Shown in pieces: positions 1 through 6,600 of a DNA stretch of 9,690 nucleotides. Every line of letters begins with the position of its first letter. The first letter of the stretch is position 1. A program made the position numbers and the translations under genes. This DNA comes from Flavobacteriales bacterium (lineage in GTDB: Bacteria > Bacteroidota > Bacteroidia > Flavobacteriales > Flavobacteriaceae). The notes under the pieces were generated by a model that was not told the origin of the DNA, searched no databases, and worked only from the letters and a program-made list of their open reading frames with translations. The DNA lies in NCBI GenBank assembly GCA_003229235.1, contig QIIH01000131.1:1-9690 (forward strand), read 5' to 3'.

Positions 1-383
1 GAGGTGAAGCTGGAGATAACGTTGGTATCCTATTAAGAGGTATCGAGAAAGCTGATATCAAAAGAGGTATGGTTATCTGTAAAACGGGATCTGTAACTCC
101 TCACGCTAAATTTAAGGCAGAGGTTTACGTACTTAAAAAAGAAGAAGGTGGACGTCATACTCCATTTCATAACAACTATCGTCCACAGTTCTACGTTCGT
201 ACAACTGACGTAACAGGAAACATTAACCTTCCTAGTGGTGTTGAAATGGTAATGCCAGGTGATAACCTTACTATTACTGTAGATCTTATTCAACCAATTG
301 CGTTGAGTGTTGGTCTTCGTTTTGCGATCCGTGAGGGTGGTAGAACAGTTGGTGCAGGTCAGGTTACTGAGATCCTAGACTAA
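1..383 (+). CDS. tuf: Elongation factor Tu, C-terminal part (5' end outside window)
   Basis: EF-Tu is the cytoplasmic GTPase that carries aminoacyl-tRNA to the ribosomal A site. The reading frame is open from base 3 (bases 1-2 are a partial codon) to the TAA at 381-383 and gives 126 residues. It starts in domain 2 with [24 protein letters not shown] and covers all of domain 3, with [24 protein letters not shown] and [12 protein letters not shown], ending in [10 protein letters not shown]. These are near-invariant EF-Tu segments. The full protein is usually about 395 residues, so the GTPase domain lies upstream of the window. The ATG at 69 is an internal Met (RGMVICK), not a start. In this phylum tuf commonly sits next to tRNA-Trp and secE, as here. 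A terminator-like hairpin follows the stop codon. Identification is essentially certain; the true start cannot be seen. Confidence 0.98.
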   Translation, partial: GEAGDNVGILLRGIEKADIKRGMVICKTGSVTPHAKFKAEVYVLKKEEGGRHTPFHNNYRPQFYVRTTDVTGNINLPSGVEMVMPGDNLTITVDLIQPIALSVGLRFAIREGGRTVGAGQVTEILD

Positions 384-404
384 CTAGTTAGCTAAAAAAG
401 ATGA

Positions 405-446
405 GTCAAAGGTGTCCCGAATATTTCGGAACACCTTGACTTTTAT
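405..446 (+). terminator. Terminator-like hairpin after tuf
   Basis: The arms are 405-421 and 425-440. GTCAA pairs with TTGAC, GGTGT with ACACC and CCGAA with TTCGG, with one bulged A and one C·A mismatch, giving about 15 bp. The stem is followed by TTTTAT (441-446). This resembles a Rho-independent terminator for tuf, though the T tract is short. The tRNA-Trp gene begins 8 nt after the stem, so the hairpin could instead be leaky or mark a processing site in a longer transcript. The structure is seen directly; its function is inferred. Confidence 0.7.
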
Positions 447-448
447 CT

Positions 449-521
449 ACGGGTTTAGCTCAGTTGGTAGAGCACTGGTCTCCAAAACCAGGTGTCGTGA
501 GTTCGAGTCTCTCAACCCGTG
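449..521 (+). tRNA. trnW: tRNA-Trp (anticodon CCA)
   Basis: A full cloverleaf can be drawn over 73 nt. The acceptor stem is ACGGGTT (449-455) with AACCCGT (514-520). The D stem is GCTC/GAGC. The anticodon stem is CTGGT/ACCAG with loop CTCCAAA, placing anticodon CCA at 482-484. The variable loop is GTGTC and the T loop is TTCGAGT. The discriminator base is G (521), as expected for bacterial tRNA-Trp. The 3' CCA is not encoded (GCT follows), so it must be added by nucleotidyltransferase. The T stem GTGAG/CTCTC contains a U·U mismatch between 498 and 512. No terminator is visible between this gene and secE, so it may be cut out of a tuf-secE or secE leader transcript. Confidence 0.96.
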
Positions 522-616
522 CTGATTAACAAAGGAGTGTTGCTTGTAAAGGCAATTGAAAATCCTAAAAAGCATTGAGAGGAGACACTTAAGGCTGTTA
601 AAAAAAAATAAAGAGA
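522..616 (+). other. Spacer between tRNA-Trp and secE (secE leader)
   Basis: This 95-bp spacer has no convincing terminator and no match to the Bacteroidota promoter pattern (TTTG near -33, TAnnTTTG near -7). It ends in a nine-base A run (600-608) just before secE, typical of the unstructured A-rich leaders used in this phylum. There is an AAAGGAG at 531-537, but it is not placed at a usable start. Joint transcription of the tRNA and secE is the simplest reading. Confidence 0.5.
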
Positions 617-808
617 ATGGTAAACTATATTAAAGAGTCATACAACGAGCTACGTAATCACGTAACCTGGACCGATTGGTCGGAGGCTCAGCGTCTTACT
701 GTTATTGTTGCTGTATTCTCAATTATCCTTGCTTTAGCAGTATGGGGTGTTGATACCGTTTTTTCGGGAGTTATAGAGCAATATTTTAATTGGATTAAAG
801 GAGCCTAG
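617..808 (+). CDS. secE: Preprotein translocase subunit SecE
   Basis: SecE is the small essential subunit that braces SecY in the SecYEG channel of the inner membrane. The product is 63 residues, the short single-span form found in most bacteria rather than the three-span form of E. coli. Residues 3-25 make the amphipathic cytoplasmic helix (YIKESYNELRNHVTWTDWSEAQR), and residues about 28-48 are one hydrophobic membrane segment. The short tail ends in NWIKGA. The conserved helix-to-membrane region that often reads W-P in other bacteria reads W-T here. The start at 617 is fixed by an in-frame TAA at 599-601, with no better ATG between. There is no Shine-Dalgarno sequence, only an A-rich leader. 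nusG begins 4 nt after the stop, so the two are translationally close. Short SecE proteins are weakly conserved, but position before nusG and the single span make the call secure. Confidence 0.95.
   Translation: MVNYIKESYNELRNHVTWTDWSEAQRLTVIVAVFSIILALAVWGVDTVFSGVIEQYFNWIKGA
797..803 (+). promoter_or_regulatory. Shine-Dalgarno-like AAAGGAG before nusG
   Basis: AAAGGAG lies 9 nt before the nusG ATG, inside the last codons of secE (Lys-Gly-Ala). It is the only well-placed strong SD-like motif in the window. It may be a real ribosome binding site or a by-product of the Lys-Gly codons. Confidence 0.45.
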
Positions 809-812
809 CTAA

Positions 813-1367
813 ATGAGTGAGACAAAAAATACTAAGAAGTGGTATGTTGTTCGCTCAGTTAGCGGACAGGAAAACAAGATTAAGGCCTACATCGAGTCTG
901 AAGTAGTTCGCTTAAACCTAGAAGATTATATCGAACAGGTATTGGTTCCTACCGAAAAGGTTATACAAATTCGTAACGGGAAAAAGGTTCAAAAGGAACG
1001 CGTGTATTTTCCAGGATATATCATGGTTAATGCAAATATCTCTGGTGAAATTCCACATATTATTAAATCAATTAACGGTGTTATTGGCTTCTTAGGGGAG
1101 ACCAAAGGAGGAGATCCAGTGCCGTTACGTCAGGCAGAAGTAAACAGATTGTTAGGTAAGGTAGACGAATTGTCTTTGGAAGACGATAACCTAAACATTC
1201 CATTTATGATTGGTGAGACGATAAAAGTTATCGATGGTCCTTTTAATGGATTCAACGGTACTGTAGAAAAAATAAATGAAGAAAAGCGTAAGCTAGAAGT
1301 AATGGTGAAGATCTTTGGTAGAAAGACTCCTCTAGAACTTAGCTATATGCAAGTAGAAAAAGTTTAA
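813..1367 (+). CDS. nusG: Transcription termination/antitermination factor NusG
   Basis: NusG binds the clamp of RNA polymerase, promotes processive elongation, and through its KOW domain can contact Rho or ribosomal protein S10. The product has 184 residues, close to the usual 180. The N-terminal NGN domain spans about residues 8-115, starting with KKWYVVRSVSGQENKIKAYIE and including ERVYFPGYIMV (residues 62-72), which forms part of the polymerase-binding face. A linker near 116-130 leads to the KOW domain (about 133-184), with GETIKVIDGPFNGFNGTV and the C-terminal GRKTPLELSYMQVEKV. No extra domain is inserted, so this is housekeeping NusG rather than a specialised paralogue. The ATG at 813 is 4 nt past the secE stop and has an AAAGGAG motif in front. 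A 73-bp structured spacer separates it from rplK. Confidence 0.98.
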   Translation: MSETKNTKKWYVVRSVSGQENKIKAYIESEVVRLNLEDYIEQVLVPTEKVIQIRNGKKVQKERVYFPGYIMVNANISGEIPHIIKSINGVIGFLGETKGGDPVPLRQAEVNRLLGKVDELSLEDDNLNIPFMIGETIKVIDGPFNGFNGTVEKINEEKRKLEVMVKIFGRKTPLELSYMQVEKV

Positions 1368-1389
1368 AAAACTGTTGCGCAAATAGACA

Positions 1390-1424
1390 GGATTGCAACT
1401 CTAGCTTCCACAAGAGTAGCGTCC
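1390..1424 (+). promoter_or_regulatory. Hairpin in the leader of rplK (possible autoregulatory site)
   Basis: In the nusG-rplK spacer the arms GGAT (1390-1393), GC (1395-1396) and ACTCT (1398-1402) pair with AGAGT (1413-1417), GC (1419-1420) and GTCC (1421-1424). The stem has one G·U pair, a bulged U and an A·A mismatch, and closes on a 10-nt loop. An alternative 5-bp stem, GTTGC (1374-1378) with GCAAC (1395-1399), would exclude it. No T tract follows, so it is not a terminator. In E. coli L1 represses rplK-rplA by binding the rplK leader; this site is in the right place for that role. I could not match the L1 recognition motif by eye. Confidence 0.45.
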
Positions 1425-1440
1425 AATTAAATTGTAAAAA

Positions 1441-1878
1441 ATGGCAAAAGAAGTAGATAAAGTCGTAAAGTTACAGGTTCGCGGTGGTGCTGCAAATCCA
1501 TCACCTCCAGTAGGACCCGCTTTAGGTGCCGCAGGTGTGAATATTATGGAGTTCTGTAAGCAATTCAACGGAAGAACTCAGGATAAACAAGGAAAAGTAT
1601 TACCAGTCGCGATTACGGTTTATAAGGACAAATCATTTGATTTTGTAATTAAGACCCCTCCTGCTGCAGTACAGATTCTTGAAGCCGCCAAGACCAAAAA
1701 AGGTTCTGGTGAGCCGCATGTGCGAAAAGTAGCCACTATCTCTTGGGATCAGGTGAGAGCCATTGCAGAAGACAAAATGCCGGATTTAAACGCATTTACT
1801 GTCGAGTCGGCCATGAAAATGGTTGCCGGAACTGCAAGATCTATGGGAGTTAAAATTAAAGGAAGTGCTCCTTTTTAA
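1441..1878 (+). CDS. rplK: 50S ribosomal protein L11 (uL11)
   Basis: L11 forms the stalk base with 23S rRNA helices 43-44, contacts elongation factors, and is needed for RelA activation and thiopeptide binding. The product has 145 residues; the family norm is about 141-145. The N-terminal domain starts [13 protein letters not shown] and carries the glycine/proline-rich segment [24 protein letters not shown] (about residues 15-38), whose prolines face the thiostrepton site. The C-terminal rRNA-binding domain (about 76-145) ends with [18 protein letters not shown]. An in-frame TAA at 1435-1437 fixes the start at 1441. No Shine-Dalgarno sequence is present; the leader is AAAAA. It is the first gene of the L11-L1-L10-L12 set and is followed by rplA after 21 bp. 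A weak hairpin plus a T run overlaps its stop codon. Confidence 0.99.
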   Translation: MAKEVDKVVKLQVRGGAANPSPPVGPALGAAGVNIMEFCKQFNGRTQDKQGKVLPVAITVYKDKSFDFVIKTPPAAVQILEAAKTKKGSGEPHVRKVATISWDQVRAIAEDKMPDLNAFTVESAMKMVAGTARSMGVKIKGSAPF

Positions 1879-1885
1879 TTTTTTT
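1852..1885 (+). promoter_or_regulatory. Weak hairpin plus T run at the rplK 3' end
   Basis: AAAATT-AAAGGA (1852-1863) can pair with TCCTTT (1869-1874) and AATTTT (1877-1882), with a two-T bulge and loop AGTGC. The sequence 1879-1885 is seven Ts. The shape recalls an intrinsic terminator, but the stem has only two G-C pairs, and rplA follows at once. At most it would pause or slightly attenuate transcription. Confidence 0.25.
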
Positions 1886-1899
1886 AAAGAAACAGGAAA

Positions 1900-2598
1900 A
1901 TGGCAAAATTGACCAAAAAGCAAAAGGAGGCAACTTCAAAGATCGAAGCTAGTAAAGCTTACTCTTTAGAAGAAGCTTCTGTTTTAATTAAAGAAATCAC
2001 AACCGTAAATTTTGACGCCTCTGTAGATTTAGCTGTTCGTTTGAATGTAGACCCACGTAAAGCAAACCAAATGGTTCGCGGAGTGGTGACACTTCCTCAC
2101 GGTACAGGTAAAGATGTAAAAGTGTTAGCCTTGGTAACTCCTGATAAGGAAGCCGAAGCAACAGCAGCAGGTGCAGATTACGTAGGATTAGACGAGTACC
2201 TCGAAAAAATTAAAGGAGGTTGGACAGATGTTGACGTCATTGTAACGATGCCAAGTGTAATGGGAAAATTAGGCCCCTTAGGTCGAGTATTAGGACCTCG
2301 TGGATTAATGCCTAACCCAAAAACTGGTACCGTAACTATGGACGTTGCTAAAGCTGTTTCTGATGTAAAAGCTGGTAAAATCGACTTTAAAGTTGAAAAG
2401 ACTGGTATTATACATGCAGCAATTGGAAAGTCATCATTTGATGCTGATAAAATTGCCGGGAACGCAAGAGAATTATTAACCACATTGGTAAAATTGAAGC
2501 CTCAGACTTCTAAAGGTATTTACATAAAAAGTATCTATATGTCAAGTACGATGAGTCCGAGTTTGAATATTGACGCCAAGCGTTTTACTGAGCAGTAA
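1900..2598 (+). CDS. rplA: 50S ribosomal protein L1 (uL1)
   Basis: L1 forms the mobile L1 stalk that guides deacylated tRNA out of the E site; in many bacteria it also represses its own operon by binding mRNA. The product has 232 residues, the normal length. It has the basic N-terminus [16 protein letters not shown], the segment [21 protein letters not shown] of domain I, and in domain II the stretch [26 protein letters not shown]. The L1 signature PNPKTGT is at residues 138-144. Domain I resumes after about residue 160 with [19 protein letters not shown]. The start at 1900 gives the family-typical N-terminus; the only SD-like bases are AGGA close to the ATG. It sits 21 bp after rplK and 12 bp before rplJ, so the three are surely co-transcribed. 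Confidence 0.99.
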   Translation: MAKLTKKQKEATSKIEASKAYSLEEASVLIKEITTVNFDASVDLAVRLNVDPRKANQMVRGVVTLPHGTGKDVKVLALVTPDKEAEATAAGADYVGLDEYLEKIKGGWTDVDVIVTMPSVMGKLGPLGRVLGPRGLMPNPKTGTVTMDVAKAVSDVKAGKIDFKVEKTGIIHAAIGKSSFDADKIAGNARELLTTLVKLKPQTSKGIYIKSIYMSSTMSPSLNIDAKRFTEQ

Positions 2599-2610
2599 AT
2601 AATAGAAATT

Positions 2611-3132
2611 ATGACAAGAGAAGAAAAATCACAAGTTATAAAAGACTTAACTGCGCAGTTAGCCGACAATTCGATCGTTTATTTGGCCGATATTTCGGGA
2701 CTTGACGCAAGAGCAACCTCTAATTTACGTCGTGCTTGCTTTAAAGCAGGTGTAAAGTTAGCAGTGGTTAAAAACACCTTGCTCGAGAAGGCAATGGAGA
2801 GCAGTGAAAAAGATTTTGGTGAACTTAAAGATGTCCTTAAGGGGAATACTTCTTTAATGTTATCAGAAACTGGAAATGCTCCCGCCAAAGTAATTAAGGA
2901 GTTTCGTAAAAAATCGGAGCGCCCAATACTTAAAGGTGCTTTTATCGAGGAGGCTATCTATGTTGGAGACGATCAATTAGACGCTCTAGTAGATATCAAA
3001 TCAAAAGAAGAACTTATTGGAGAAATCATCGGCTTATTACAATCGCCTGCAAAGAATGTTATCTCTGCCCTTAAATCGGGTGGAAACACACTTTCTGGTA
3101 TTGTAAAAACTTTGTCGGAGAGAGAAGCATAA
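2611..3132 (+). CDS. rplJ: 50S ribosomal protein L10 (uL10)
   Basis: L10 anchors dimers of L7/L12 to the ribosome and forms the stalk that recruits translational GTPases. The product has 173 residues (usual range 165-178). The N-terminal rRNA-binding domain has the typical MTREEKSQVIKDLTAQLADNSIVYLADISGLDA start, followed by LRRACFKAGVKLAVVKNTLLEKAM. The C-terminal helix (about residues 135-173, EELIGEIIGLLQSPAKNVISALKSG onward) is the docking site for L7/L12 dimers. Only 12 bp separate it from rplA, which leaves no room for the structured L10-(L12)4 binding leader found before rplJ in E. coli and Bacillus. No Shine-Dalgarno sequence is visible before the ATG. rplL follows after 50 bp. Confidence 0.98.
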   Translation: MTREEKSQVIKDLTAQLADNSIVYLADISGLDARATSNLRRACFKAGVKLAVVKNTLLEKAMESSEKDFGELKDVLKGNTSLMLSETGNAPAKVIKEFRKKSERPILKGAFIEEAIYVGDDQLDALVDIKSKEELIGEIIGLLQSPAKNVISALKSGGNTLSGIVKTLSEREA

Positions 3133-3182
3133 GTTTAAAAAATAATTACAAACGATTACAATTATATTAAAACGATAGAAAA
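3133..3182 (+). other. A/T-rich rplJ-rplL spacer
   Basis: This 50-bp spacer is almost entirely A and T, with no stable stem that I can draw. AAACGAT occurs twice (3150-3156 and 3170-3176), 20 bp apart. An unstructured A-rich leader suits strong SD-independent initiation, which would fit the need for several L7/L12 copies per L10. No promoter is recognised. Confidence 0.4.
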
Positions 3183-3557
3183 ATGGCAGATTTAAAAGAT
3201 TTCGCAGAACAATTAGTTAACCTTACAGTAAAAGAAGTTAACGAATTAGCTACCATCTTAAAAGATGAGTACGGTATTGAGCCTGCTGCTGCAGCTGTAG
3301 CTGTTGCTGGTGGTAGTGGTGGTGGTGACGCTGCTGAAGAAGAAAAAACTGAATTCGACGTGATGCTTACGGCTGCAGGTGGTTCTAAATTGGCAGTTGT
3401 AAAACTTGTTAAGGAGCTAACAGGATTAGGTCTTAAAGAATCTAAAGGTTTAGTTGATAGTGCTCCTTCTGCAATTAAAGAAGGTGTATCTAAAGACGAA
3501 GCTGAAGCTTTAAAAGCTCAGTTAGAAGAAGCTGGCGCCGAGGTTGAACTTAAGTAA
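3183..3557 (+). CDS. rplL: 50S ribosomal protein L7/L12 (bL12)
   Basis: L7/L12 is the multicopy stalk protein that recruits and stimulates EF-Tu, EF-G, IF2 and release factors. The product is 124 residues, within the normal 120-128. The N-terminal dimerisation and L10-binding domain is residues 1-32 ([33 protein letters not shown]). The flexible hinge is about 33-54, rich in Ala and Gly ([21 protein letters not shown]). The globular C-terminal domain is about 55-124, with [39 protein letters not shown], the conserved factor-binding face. The protein is acidic and typical in all respects. It is preceded by an A-rich 50-bp leader and followed by a strong hairpin before rpoB. Confidence 0.99.
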   Translation: MADLKDFAEQLVNLTVKEVNELATILKDEYGIEPAAAAVAVAGGSGGGDAAEEEKTEFDVMLTAAGGSKLAVVKLVKELTGLGLKESKGLVDSAPSAIKEGVSKDEAEALKAQLEEAGAEVELK

Positions 3558-3694
3558 GTTTAGCTGGTAGCCAATCCAAAGGTTTAGGTCTTCTGTCAAA
3601 GCACAGAATGACCTAAACCATTTTGCGTATATAATGGTTAAACCTGTTAGTGTACGCCTTATTGATTTTATTTAAATTAAAATTCCGTCCGTAG
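3558..3694 (+). promoter_or_regulatory. rplL-rpoB spacer with attenuator-like hairpin
   Basis: The main hairpin has arms GGTTTAGGTC-TTCTGT (3581-3596) and ACAGAA-T-GACCTAAACC (3603-3619): 16 bp with one bulged T, loop CAAAGC, followed by ATTTT (3620-3624). A second stem, AACCATT (3616-3622) with AATGGTT (3633-3639), uses the end of the first stem's 3' arm, so the two cannot fully form together. The rest (3640-3694) is AT-rich and ends with a TAG directly before the rpoB ATG. In E. coli the same junction carries an attenuator and an RNase III site that lower rpoB transcription relative to rplL. By position and shape this spacer is a good candidate for the same job; that role is inferred. Confidence 0.65.
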
Positions 3695-6600
3695 ATGTCC
3701 GCAACGCAAACTCAAAGATTGAATTTCTCTTCAGTTCAAAACAAACCTGATTATCCAGATTTCCTGGACATTCAGGTAAAATCGTTTCAGGACTTTTTCC
3801 AATTGGAAACAAAGTCTGAAGAAAGAGGAAACGAAGGTCTTTATAACACCTTCTTAGAGAATTTTCCAATTACAGATACTCGTAATCAATTTGTACTAGA
3901 ATTTTTGGACTACTTTGTAGATCCACCACGTTACTCAATTCTAGAATGTATTGAAAGAGGTCTTACCTATAGCGTGCCTTTAAAAGCGCGATTAAAACTG
4001 TATTGTACCGACCCTGAACACGAAGATTTCGAAACTATCGTGCAAGATGTTTATTTGGGAACTATCCCTTATATGACACCATCAGGAACTTTTTGTATAA
4101 ATGGAGCAGAACGTGTTGTAGTTTCACAATTGCACCGATCTCCTGGGGTGTTCTTTGGACAATCCTTTCATGCGAATGGAACTAAATTATATTCGGCACG
4201 TGTAATTCCTTTTAAAGGATCATGGATCGAGTTTGCGACAGATATCAACAGCGTAATGTATGCTTATATCGATCGTAAAAAGAAGTTACCTGTTACTACG
4301 CTCTTTAGAGCAATTGGTTTCGAAAGAGATAAAGATATCTTAGAGATCTTTGACTTGGCCGAAGAAATTAAAGCCACAAAGACAGGACTTAAAAAATACA
4401 TGGGTCGTAAACTTGCTGCCCGTGTTCTTAAAACTTGGCACGAAGATTTCGTAGACGAAGATACAGGTGAAGTTGTGTCTATTGAGCGTAACGAGATTGT
4501 GCTTGATCGCGATACAATTCTTGAAAAAGAGCATGTAGAGCAGATCATGGAGTCTGGATCTAAAACGATCTTGCTTCATAAAAAAGATAACCTTCTGGCA
4601 GATTACGCCATTATTCATAACACCTTACAAAAGGATCCAACTAACTCAGAGAAAGAGGCTGTAGAGCATATTTACCGCCAACTTCGTAATGCCGAGCCGC
4701 CCGATGAGGAGACTGCTCGTGGTATTATTAACAAGTTGTTTTTCTCAGACCAACGTTACAATCTTGGAGAAGTAGGGCGTTATAGAATGAACAAAAAATT
4801 GGGTCTTGATATCGAGATGGACAAGCAAGTGCTTACCAAAGAAGATATCATTACTATTGTTAAATACCTAATCGAACTTATCAACTCAAAAGCAGAGATC
4901 GATGATATTGATCACTTATCAAACCGTCGTGTACGTACAGTAGGTGAGCAGTTGTCTTCTCAATTTGGAGTAGGTTTAGCGCGTATGGCTCGTACTATTC
5001 GTGAACGAATGAATGTTCGTGATAACGAGGTATTTACACCTATCGATTTGATTAACGCCAAGACGCTTTCGTCTGTTATCAATTCGTTTTTTGGAACTAA
5101 CCAGTTGTCTCAGTTTATGGATCAAACCAATCCGCTAGCAGAGATTACACATAAGCGTCGTTTATCGGCCCTAGGACCTGGAGGACTCTCTCGAGAGCGT
5201 GCAGGATTTGAGGTTCGTGATGTTCACTATACACACTACGGAAGACTTTGCCCTATTGAAACTCCTGAAGGACCGAACATTGGACTTATTTCTTCGTTAA
5301 GTGTATACGCCAAAGTAAACAATTTAGGATTTATTGAAACTCCTTATCGTAAAGTAGAGAATGGTAAAGTTGATTTAAAATCGACTCCTATATATCTATC
5401 TGCCGAAGAGGAAGAAGAAAAACTAATCGCACAGGCTAACATCCCTCTTACGAAGGATGGTCAGATTGATAGCGATCGTGTTATTGCACGTATGGAAGGT
5501 GACTTCCCTGTAGTAGATCCGAAAGATGTACATTATACAGATGTTGCACCAAACCAGATTTCTTCAATCTCGGCTTCATTAATTCCATTTTTGGAACATG
5601 ATGATGCCAACCGTGCTTTGATGGGGTCTAACATGATGCGTCAGGCTGTACCATTATTAATTGCCGACTCTCCGATTGTTGGTACTGGATTAGAGCGCCA
5701 AGTGGCTACTGATTCTCGTGTACTTATTAATTCAGAGGGAGATGGAGTAGTTGAGTATGTAGATTCTCGTGAGATTACCATTAAATACGATCGCTCTGAC
5801 GAAGAGCGTTTAGTGAGTTTTGATGGAGACTCTAAAACATACAAACTAGTTAAGTTTAGAAAAACAAACCAGAGTACTAGCATTAATTTGAAACCCATCG
5901 TGCGTCGTGGAGATCGCGTAAAGAAAGGACAAGTTTTGTGTCAGGGATATGCTACCGAAGCCGGCGAATTGGCCTTGGGTAGAAACATGAAAGTTGCCTT
6001 TATGCCTTGGAAAGGGTATAATTTCGAGGATGCGATTGTGATTTCTGAGAGAGTTGTTCGTGAAGATATCTTTACGTCGATTCATATAGATGAGTACTCT
6101 TTAGAGGTTAGAGATACTAAGTTGGGTAACGAAGAATTAACCAGCGATATTCCAAATGTTTCAGAAGAGGCTACTAAAGACTTAGATGAACATGGAATGA
6201 TTCGTGTGGGTGCCGAAGTTAAACCAGGCGATATTCTTATTGGTAAGATTACTCCTAAAGGAGAATCGGACCCAACCCCAGAAGAAAAATTACTTAGAGC
6301 CATTTTTGGTGATAAAGCAGGTGATGTAAAAGATGCATCGCTAAAAGCTTCTCCATCATTGCAAGGTGTTGTAATTGATAAAAAACTATTTGCTAGAGCC
6401 ATCAAAGACAAGCGCAAACGTGTTAAAGATAAAGAGGATATTAGCGAATTAGAAATTATATACGAAGCTAAATTCTTAGGTTTAAAAGAGTTATTAGTAG
6501 AGAAGTTGTTCGAAATTGTTGGCGGAAAAACTGCACAAGGAGTAATGAACGACTTAGGCGAAGAAGTGTTCCCTAAGGGTAAGAAATTTACCTTAAAGAT

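Noticed and set aside
69..71. ATG at 69 as start of a separate 104-codon gene
   Set aside because: The frame continues upstream as clear EF-Tu domain 2 sequence; the Met is the internal RGMV residue.
537..578. A 13-codon GTG-start mini-ORF after tRNA-Trp, next to AAAGGAG (531-537)
   Set aside because: The SD-like bases overlap the GTG, leaving no spacing, and nothing suggests a leader peptide such as repeated Trp or other codons. Likely chance.
2178..2483. Antisense open frame of 101 codons opposite rplA, and similar antisense frames opposite rpoB, rpoC, rplJ and tuf
   Set aside because: Each lies fully over a strongly conserved gene, resembles no known protein and has no start context or operon partner. 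They are by-products of codon bias on the sense strand.
3282..3344. GCT/GGT-rich tract in rplL as a microsatellite
   Set aside because: It encodes the normal Ala/Gly hinge of L7/L12, and the codons are too mixed for a slippage repeat.
3608..3635. E. coli-like promoter before rpoB: ATGACC (3608-3613), 16-bp spacer, TATAAT (3630-3635)
   Set aside because: The primary sigma factor of Bacteroidota prefers TTTG and TAnnTTTG, not TATAAT, and the elements lie within the two hairpins. Chance in AT-rich DNA is more likely.
5102..5193. Possible rifampicin-resistance changes in rpoB
   Set aside because: All main positions (equivalents of E. coli Q513, D516, H526, S531) carry the sensitive-type residue.
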